From DATKDP01 sp035546335 (GTDB lineage Bacteria > Acidobacteriota > Thermoanaerobaculia > Gp7-AA8), in the NCBI GenBank assembly GCA_035546335.1, contig DATKDP010000113.1, forward strand, positions 1-64,000: 64,000 nucleotides of DNA, read 5' to 3'. Below the pieces are notes generated by a model. The model was not told the origin of the DNA, did no database searches, and worked only from the letters and a program-made list of their open reading frames with translations. This document shows positions 58,716 to 64,000 of the stretch, in pieces. Made by a program: the position numbers and the translations under genes. Numbering within the stretch: position 1 is the stretch's first letter; each line of letters starts with the position of its first letter.

Positions 58716-59846
58716 TTAGCGCATCCTGATCGCAAAGAAGGCAACAGCGGGCAGAAGAATCATGAGAATGATCAGACCGAGAGTCGATGCCGAGGGAATG
58801 GGCTCAGGGAGAATCTCGATGCGATTTCCCGGCTGCCCGGAGAGTGATGCGCGTGGCGGGCTCTGATCGGACTCCACAACCGCGACGTTGTCCACGGTTC
58901 CCGACCCGATCGCTCTCGCGACGATCGTGATCGTGGCGCTGTCGTCCGGCTCCAGCGTGCCGACCTGGCAGGTCACGACATTATCGCTCTCGGAGCACGT
59001 TCCCTGGGTCGAGGAGCTCGAGACGTGTCTCAGTGTAGAAGGAAGCTCGTCGGTCACGACGACGTTCGTCTCGTCATCCTCCCCGACGTTGGTGACCACG
59101 ATCGTGTAGGTGATGGTCCCGCCGAACGGGACCGTGGTCGATGAGGCGGTTTTTGTGATCGTGAGATTGCCGCCGCTGCCGGGGATCTCCGATCCGATGG
59201 TGACGTCATCGAACACGATCTGATTGGCTGTGCCGCCGAAATCGACCGACATCGCAGTACCACTGAACGTCACGCCGACAGGCACCAGGGGACTGAAAGT
59301 GCCGGTGGGATCCGGTGCCCCGTTGAACGGCGTCAGCGGCAGGTTGACCGTTGCAAGAAGATTCCCGGTGGCATTCAACCCGTCGTAGACGTTGACGATT
59401 CCGGGGTTGTTGACCGCGGAATAAAAGAATGAAAACCCCGTATCGAATCCAGCCGGCACGTTCATCACCGCGGTTCCGCTGAGGAAAAACAATCCCGTGT
59501 CGGGAGATGGCTCGCCTCCGAAATTGCCCGATCCCCCCGCGTCGGCGTCGATGAGGGCCAGAGCGGACGGAGAGAAGGTGATGCCGAAGTTGGGACCCGG
59601 ACCGCTCCCGGATCCACCGAGCCCGCCGTTGTAGAAATTCAGAACTTGCTCCTGGTTGCCGAGGCCCTCGAAATCGAGCACGACCGCCGCATTCGGCTCC
59701 ACGAAGAGGGTTTTCGAAGCGGCCGCGTACGACCGGGCATCTCCCGTGGGCTCGAGGCAGCAGACCCCCACGTCCGAGGCCTGCCCGAAGGCTGGAACAG
59801 CCGCAATGAGAAGTACGAGGAGACTCTTCAGTACACGAGGAATCAT
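58716..59846 (-). CDS. Surface protein with DUF11 repeat and IPTL-CTERM-like anchor
   Basis: A 376-aa exported protein with signal peptide 1-22. An N-terminal beta-rich domain of about 180 residues (FEGLGNQEQVLNFYNGG, GFSFFYSAVNNPGI) resembles PEP-CTERM/SGNH-type adhesin modules. One DUF11-type Ig-like repeat follows: TITKTASSTTVPFGGTITYT, TNVGEDDETNVVVTD. The C-terminus has the tripartite form PIPSASTLGLIILMILL, hydrophobic helix, RMR, like IPTL-CTERM sorting signals. AGGAGG lies 6 nt before the ATG. Any cognate sorting enzyme lies outside the window. Confidence 0.88.
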   Translation of the reverse strand: MIPRVLKSLLVLLIAAVPAFGQASDVGVCCLEPTGDARSYAAASKTLFVEPNAAVVLDFEGLGNQEQVLNFYNGGLGGSGSGPGPNFGITFSPSALALIDADAGGSGNFGGEPSPDTGLFFLSGTAVMNVPAGFDTGFSFFYSAVNNPGIVNVYDGLNATGNLLATVNLPLTPFNGAPDPTGTFSPLVPVGVTFSGTAMSVDFGGTANQIVFDDVTIGSEIPGSGGNLTITKTASSTTVPFGGTITYTIVVTNVGEDDETNVVVTDELPSTLRHVSSSSTQGTCSESDNVVTCQVGTLEPDDSATITIVARAIGSGTVDNVAVVESDQSPPRASLSGQPGNRIEILPEPIPSASTLGLIILMILLPAVAFFAIRMR

Positions 59847-59881
59847 GCAATCCTCCTGATCCATTGTCGAAATTTGCTCAA

Positions 59882-59909
59882 ATACTAGTTCAGGTTTCAG
59901 TAAATGCAA
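59882..59909 (-). promoter_or_regulatory. Promoter of the DUF11 surface-protein gene
   Basis: On the minus strand TTGCAT (59909-59904) and TAGTAT (59887-59882) are separated by 16 nt within an AT-rich patch. The start codon is about 35 nt further on. Confidence 0.5.
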
Positions 59910-60134
59910 AGTTTTTTTTTCGGGTCCGGGGACGAGCTCGACCGAGACGACTGGGAGCCCAGGTGTCTCGTCCCGGTCGTCCGTGGGACGAAGATCCCTC
60001 TCCCCATGGTCACGTATCCCGCTCGTGGGGGCCGTCGTGCGGAGAGGGGCACCGCCCGGGGACCCCTCACGACGACCCCCGGGTCGAATGCCGGGCGGCA
60101 TCATTTTCGCTTCGGTTCGTCACCTCGAAGGAGG

Positions 60135-61100
60135 ATGTCGCACGATACGAGGCAGCCGGGTGAGCCGGCCCGACGCGTCAGCGGAAAACGAATCGTGGCG
60201 ATCCTCGCTCTGAGCTTCGCCGCGTTCATGACCTATCGCGTCTTCGGCGTCTACACGGTCCGCGTCGGCGAATGCGCCCCACCTGGCACTTTGCTCGTAC
60301 CATCCGACAGACGGTCGATCACGGTCGATGGAGATCGCGTCGCCTATTTCCCGCCGCGCAGCCCGGCGGCGCACGCGGCACCGAGCCTGCTGGTGATGTC
60401 GTACAACATCGAAGGGCACGCGGCCAGACTCGATGCGCAGCATCTCGAGGAGATCGCAGAGGTGATTCGAAGACACAACCCCGATGTGGTGGGCCTGCAG
60501 GAGGTTCACCGCAGGACGTGGCAATCGCGCTTCGAGGACCAGGCGGAGCGACTGGCGCATCTGACCGGTATGAAGGCGTTCTTCGGCCGCAGTTTCAGTT
60601 CCTGGGGTGGTGAATACGGGAATGCCGTTCTCACGCGATGGGAGATCGGCGGCTGCCTCGTTCACGAGCTGCCCAGTCTCGGAGAGCCGCGCTCTCTGAC
60701 CGAATGCCGCATTCGCATCGGCGAGAACGAACTGAGTTTCTTCGTCACGCATCTGACGACTTGGGGACGCCTGCGCCGCAGGATGCGCGCCGAGCAGATC
60801 GAGTGTCTGATGCAGCTGATGCGCCGTAGTGAGCGTCCCTACATTCTCGTCGGAGACTTCAATGCCTCCCCCTCGACGCCGGAAATGGTCGAGCTCCTGC
60901 GCAGCGATCACCTGCGCGCCTGCGGAGCTCATGACCATCCGACGCACCGGCTCACGCGGCAACACATCGATTACATCTTCTCCGACCACGGCTGGCAGAC
61001 GCGCAGCGCGCGCGTCGTCCGCGAAGGGCCGTCGGACCACTGGCCGCTGATCGCCGAGCTTCGCTGGATCGCGGCCGCCGGGACGGAGGCGGGCAATTGA
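60135..61100 (+). CDS. Endonuclease/exonuclease/phosphatase (EEP) family protein
   Basis: A 321-aa metal-dependent phosphodiesterase-fold protein with one N-terminal membrane helix (about 19-38, IVAILALSFAAFMTYRVF). EEP motifs: MSYNIEGH, the metal Glu in VVGLQEVHRRTW, FVTHLTTWG, ILVGDFNASPSTPEM, IDYIFSD and the terminal SDHWPLIAEL. It may act on nucleic acid or phospholipid headgroups outside the membrane. GAAGGAGG lies directly against the ATG, so a slightly later start is possible. It overlaps the PLD-type gene by 4 nt, so their roles may be linked in lipid metabolism. Confidence 0.9.
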   Translation: MSHDTRQPGEPARRVSGKRIVAILALSFAAFMTYRVFGVYTVRVGECAPPGTLLVPSDRRSITVDGDRVAYFPPRSPAAHAAPSLLVMSYNIEGHAARLDAQHLEEIAEVIRRHNPDVVGLQEVHRRTWQSRFEDQAERLAHLTGMKAFFGRSFSSWGGEYGNAVLTRWEIGGCLVHELPSLGEPRSLTECRIRIGENELSFFVTHLTTWGRLRRRMRAEQIECLMQLMRRSERPYILVGDFNASPSTPEMVELLRSDHLRACGAHDHPTHRLTRQHIDYIFSDHGWQTRSARVVREGPSDHWPLIAELRWIAAAGTEAGN

Positions 61101-62416
61101 GGTTCACCACGAGTTTTCTGCAGAAGAACGACGACGGAGACACGGTCGTCGCGGTGCCCCTGGCGCTCTTCGTCGGGATGATCGTTTTCATGATCGTCCT
61201 GATACTGATTCTCTGGTCGGTCAAGCGGCGGCGCGACGCCGAAATGCACGTCGTGCGGCATGAAAGCCTCGCGGACTTGGTCCCGTCGCTCGCCGGCCTC
61301 ACACACGGCTCCGTGCACGAGGGAAACGACCTCGAGATTCTGCAGAACGGTGACGCCTTCTTCTCCCGCCTGCTCGAAGATCTCCGCAGCGCGAAGGAGA
61401 CGATCCACTTCGAAGCTTTTCTGTGGGAGAAAGGAGCGATCTGCGACGAGATCGCCGCGACGCTCGCTGCCAGGGCCCGCCATGGCGTCGAAGTGCGCCT
61501 TCTGCTCGATGCTTCGGGCTCGCGGAAGATGGATCGTCGCTTGCTCACGATGATGCAGGACGCCGGATGCGAGGTGCGCCGCTTTCATCCCCATCGCCTC
61601 AGCAACCTCGGCCTGATCAACAATCGCGACCACCGGAAGATCGTCGTCATCGACGGCCGGATCGGCTACGTCGGGGGCCACTGCATCAGCGAAGAGTGGA
61701 CCGGGAATGCCCAGGACAAGAACCACTACCGCGACACTTCGGTGCGCGCGGAGGGGCCCATCGTCAACTCGCTCCAATCCGCATTCACGGAAAACTGGAG
61801 CGAGGAAACGGGAGATGTCCTGGCAGGCGCGCGCTACTTTCCCCCGCCCCGGCAGGCGGGCGGCACGGCGGCACATCTCGCCTATGTGTCGGCCTCCGGC
61901 ACCGTCTCGGCGGTTCAGATCCTCTACTATCTCGCCATCGAGTCGGCGAGTGAGCGCATCACGATTCAGAACCCTTACTTTCTTCCCGACCCGGAAGCAC
62001 TCGAAGCGCTCGCCGAGGCGGTCAGGCGGGGAGTCGAGGTGCGGGTCATGCTTCCCTCCGTCAGGGCGACTGACAGTTCGCTCGTTCAGCACGCGAGCCA
62101 TCATCATTTCGGTTCGCTGCTCGAGCGCGGAGTGAAAGTCTACGAATACGACAAGACACTCCTGCATCAGAAAGTGATGGTCATCGATGGGGAATGGGCC
62201 TCCGTCGGGTCGACGAACTTCGACGATCGATCGTTCGAGATCAATGACGAAGTGAGCCTCGGAATCATCGACGTAGAGATCGCGAGACAGCTGGAAGAGG
62301 CGTTCGAACGCGATCTCGAGCATTGCATCGAGCTGAAGCTCGACGCATGGAAACAGCGCCCCATCGGGCACAAGCTCATCGACGGCTTCGCCTACCTGTT
62401 CAACGAACAGCTCTGA
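61097..62416 (+). CDS. Phospholipase D-type cardiolipin synthase
   Basis: A 439-aa membrane enzyme joining phosphatidylglycerol units into cardiolipin (family role). One N-terminal helix (about 17-42) is followed by two HKD motifs: HRKIVVIDGRIGYVGG (about 180) and HQKVMVIDGEWASVGSTNFD (about 355), each with the expected H-K-D spacing. The start codon is TTG, overlapping the EEP stop; GGAGGCGGG lies 7 nt upstream. Cardiolipin synthase B-like cytosolic members lack the helix, so a ClsA-like type is more likely. A hairpin terminator follows. Confidence 0.92.
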   Translation: MRFTTSFLQKNDDGDTVVAVPLALFVGMIVFMIVLILILWSVKRRRDAEMHVVRHESLADLVPSLAGLTHGSVHEGNDLEILQNGDAFFSRLLEDLRSAKETIHFEAFLWEKGAICDEIAATLAARARHGVEVRLLLDASGSRKMDRRLLTMMQDAGCEVRRFHPHRLSNLGLINNRDHRKIVVIDGRIGYVGGHCISEEWTGNAQDKNHYRDTSVRAEGPIVNSLQSAFTENWSEETGDVLAGARYFPPPRQAGGTAAHLAYVSASGTVSAVQILYYLAIESASERITIQNPYFLPDPEALEALAEAVRRGVEVRVMLPSVRATDSSLVQHASHHHFGSLLERGVKVYEYDKTLLHQKVMVIDGEWASVGSTNFDDRSFEINDEVSLGIIDVEIARQLEEAFERDLEHCIELKLDAWKQRPIGHKLIDGFAYLFNEQL

Positions 62417-62465
62417 ACGTCCCGCCCCTCGGGCGGATCGCGAAGTCCTCCGCCTGCAGCTCCGT

Positions 62466-62557
62466 CTACGCGCCGTCCGACAGGTTCGTGACCGCGGCTA
62501 GGCCACGCGTGAAGCGGAGGAACGTCGCATAGATCCCTAGAGCGGCACCAATAGGAA
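62466..62557 (-). pseudogene. Fragment of a HybB/NrfD-type membrane subunit
   Basis: In one minus-strand frame that ends with TAG at 62466-62468, the 30 residues VPIGAALGIYATFLRFTRGL (shown in part) and AAVTNLSDGA are encoded. AVTNLSD after a first membrane helix is the hallmark N-terminal segment of hydrogenase HybB/NrfD cytochrome subunits (normally followed by PWGLWIG). Everything after SD is missing and no start codon is visible, so this is a remnant or a chance resemblance. It overlaps a terminator hairpin on the upstream side. Confidence 0.45.
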
Positions 62558-62588
62558 CCGCCGGCCAACAGGCCGGCGGTTTGCTTTG
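62556..62588 (+). terminator. Rho-independent terminator of the EEP-PLD operon
   Basis: The stem ACCGCCGGCC/GGCCGGCGGT (10-11 bp) with an AACA loop is followed by TTGCTTTG. It lies 140 nt after the cardiolipin synthase stop. Confidence 0.7.
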
Positions 62589-62631
62589 TCGCGGTCGGAC
62601 TGGTCCGTCTTGTCCGCACGCTGCGCATCGA

Positions 62632-64000
62632 TCACTTGCGCGGCGCGCGAGCCTTCACCTCATCGAACCAGTTCGGCACGATGTTGATCCCCGAGGCGAG
62701 TGCCGGCTGTTCGGCCGCTTTGAGAAGAATGAACTGCTCACCAAGAACGTCCCACTCCCGCGTGGGCTCGGTGATACGGAACATCAGTTGCGGTTTGCCG
62801 ATCGACGGGCGCTCGCCCGGAACGACTGGCACGGCGAAGAACTCAGCTGCCCATCTGTAATAGAGCCACCGGCCATCACGCGACCAGAGCGGAAGCATCC
62901 CGCCGCCGGACGATACCTGAATCCGTCCGCTTCCGGAAACCGGCCGAAGGTAGATTTCTGGCGCTCCCGATTCATCCGACCAGTAGGCCACCCACTTCCC
63001 GTCGGGAGAAAACATTGCGGACACCTCGTCATACACGGTGTTCGCAAAGACGCGTGGCCGGCGCTCGCCGTCAAGCGGCAGGATCCAGATGTCGTTGCCG
63101 GTCGAAGGATGGCGCACTCCGTAGGCGATCTGTCGCCCATCCGGTGATGGCGACGGGTAGTTCGTGGTCCGGGCTTCGACGAGCAGTTCCGTCGTCCCAC
63201 TCCCGTCAACGGGCTTCCGGAGGAGTCCTCTCCGTCCGTTGAACAAAAGGCTTCCTCCGTCGGGGGTCCAGCTCGGATACCACTCGTCTCCCGATTCGAA
63301 GCTCACCCGCGTGAGAATCTCTCGCTCGAGATCCCACGTCCAGACATCGTCATTCGCCGCCGCGACCTGGATCGCGAGCTGCTTTGCATCGGGGGAAACG
63401 CGGAATGACGTCACGAACCGCGGGATCGCCAGTGATCGTGTGACGGCCCCCTGCCGGTCGACGATCAGGAATTCAGAGTCGTACGTACGACTCCCACCGG
63501 CAACATAGATCAGACTTCCCGCTTGATCTGCGACGGCGTACTGCGCGGCACCGGTTGTTTCATCGCACATGACATCCCTGATCAGCGGAACAGCAGGCCC
63601 GCGTACGGACATCGTCTTCAGGTCAAAAGGGATCACGGTCAGCGACTCGCTCTGCACGTAGACGAGGTGTCCCGTGGAGAGATAGCGGGCGCTGTAGCCG
63701 CCTTCGAGCACCGTGCGCCACCGGCCGGTCTCGAGCGAGAGCACCGCAATCCGCGCTTCATCGAACGAGCTGATGCGGCTCGTACGGATCGTGAACAAGA
63801 CATGCTTTCCGTCCGGCAGCACATCGGGCCAGCGATGACTGTTCTCGTCCGCAGATTCGTCGGGCGTGGTGAGCTCTCTGTAGCCCGAACCATCGGCGGA
63901 GATTCTGGCCAGGCCTCCGGAGTATCCGAGAGCGAAGTAAATACTTCCATCGGGACCCCAGGCGATTCCGCGAGGATTCTGCGGAAGATCGCCGAGCTCG
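62632..64000 (-). CDS. PD40/TolB-like beta-propeller protein, C-terminal part
   Basis: Partial gene: the frame is open to the right edge of the window, so the N-terminus is missing. At least 456 residues form repeated propeller blades with WSPDG-like turns: IAWGPDGSIYFA, RWPDVLPDGKHVLFT, RVSPDAKQLA, SWTPDGGSLLFNG, PSPDGRQIAY, MFSPDGKWVAYWSD, WSRDGRWLYYR. The pattern matches the C-terminal propeller of large proteins in Acidobacteriota, often fused to a serine/threonine kinase or DNA-binding domain upstream; that part is not visible here. It would act as a protein-binding or sensing domain. Confidence 0.85.
   Translation of the reverse strand, partial: ELGDLPQNPRGIAWGPDGSIYFALGYSGGLARISADGSGYRELTTPDESADENSHRWPDVLPDGKHVLFTIRTSRISSFDEARIAVLSLETGRWRTVLEGGYSARYLSTGHLVYVQSESLTVIPFDLKTMSVRGPAVPLIRDVMCDETTGAAQYAVADQAGSLIYVAGGSRTYDSEFLIVDRQGAVTRSLAIPRFVTSFRVSPDAKQLAIQVAAANDDVWTWDLEREILTRVSFESGDEWYPSWTPDGGSLLFNGRRGLLRKPVDGSGTTELLVEARTTNYPSPSPDGRQIAYGVRHPSTGNDIWILPLDGERRPRVFANTVYDEVSAMFSPDGKWVAYWSDESGAPEIYLRPVSGSGRIQVSSGGGMLPLWSRDGRWLYYRWAAEFFAVPVVPGERPSIGKPQLMFRITEPTREWDVLGEQFILLKAAEQPALASGINIVPNWFDEVKARAPRK

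Noticed and set aside
1..64000. tRNA or rRNA genes
   Set aside because: No intergenic stretch showed a recognisable cloverleaf with TTCGA-type arm or rRNA core sequence; a covariance-model scan would be needed to be certain.

Overview
The window looks like a piece of chromosome from a GC-rich, diderm (Gram-negative) bacterium. Envelope features point that way: lipoproteins with lipoboxes, an OmpA-type protein, a TonB-type energy transducer, an ABC polysaccharide exporter and a PilB-type ATPase. The mix of M16/M1 peptidases, SIMPL, DUF92, AbgT, PD40 beta-propeller and IPTL-CTERM-like proteins, together with many dispersed short repeats, resembles Acidobacteriota. That assignment is an inference; no rRNA or tRNA gene was found to confirm it.

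Layout. 0-6 kb: der GTPase (TTG start), a zinc-ribbon mini-protein, a DUF92 membrane kinase-like protein, then a coupled pair (GT2-methyltransferase fusion plus mannose-1-phosphate guanylyltransferase) for glycan synthesis. 6-11.5 kb: amidohydrolase, ArsN2-like acetyltransferase, a disordered 80-aa protein with a sigma-54-type promoter and its own terminator, SIMPL protein, ferredoxin, flavin reductase, lone receiver domain, Cys-rich lipoprotein. 11.5-24 kb: UvrD-type helicase, ABC polysaccharide exporter, TonB protein, an M16 double-domain peptidase, an isocitrate/isopropylmalate-type dehydrogenase, a YdjC-GT2 pair and a methyltransferase. 24-32 kb: GT-C membrane protein, OmpA coiled-coil protein, a redox cluster (BFD-like [2Fe-2S] protein and an ArsC/Spx-like protein with an in-frame UGA where the catalytic Cys belongs), GT2, a decayed rhodanese, alpha/beta hydrolase. 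32-46 kb: PilB ATPase, M1 aminopeptidase lipoprotein, PepE, glutamate-type dehydrogenase, phosphodiester-glycosidase lipoprotein, GAF histidine kinase, radical SAM protein, recN-thiF-tsaC operon. 46-64 kb: mgtE, AbgT, a frameshifted M16 peptidase, RecQ, YpfJ-like metallopeptidase, DUF11/IPTL-like surface protein, EEP-PLD pair, a hydrogenase-subunit remnant and a partial PD40 protein that runs off the right edge.

The best candidates for something new are these. (1) A predicted selenoprotein of the ArsC/Spx family at 28277-28627 with a well-placed SECIS-like hairpin. (2) Intergenic elements built from strictly 7-nt-periodic repeats around a shared core sequence. (3) A repeated promoter layout in which a TANNNT box lies 7-12 nt upstream of start codons that lack a Shine-Dalgarno sequence, suggesting leaderless transcripts. 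Palindromic MITE-like elements abut or supply stop codons, and several genes show decay: rhodanese by internal deletion, an M16 peptidase by a 1-nt deletion, and a hybB/nrfD fragment.
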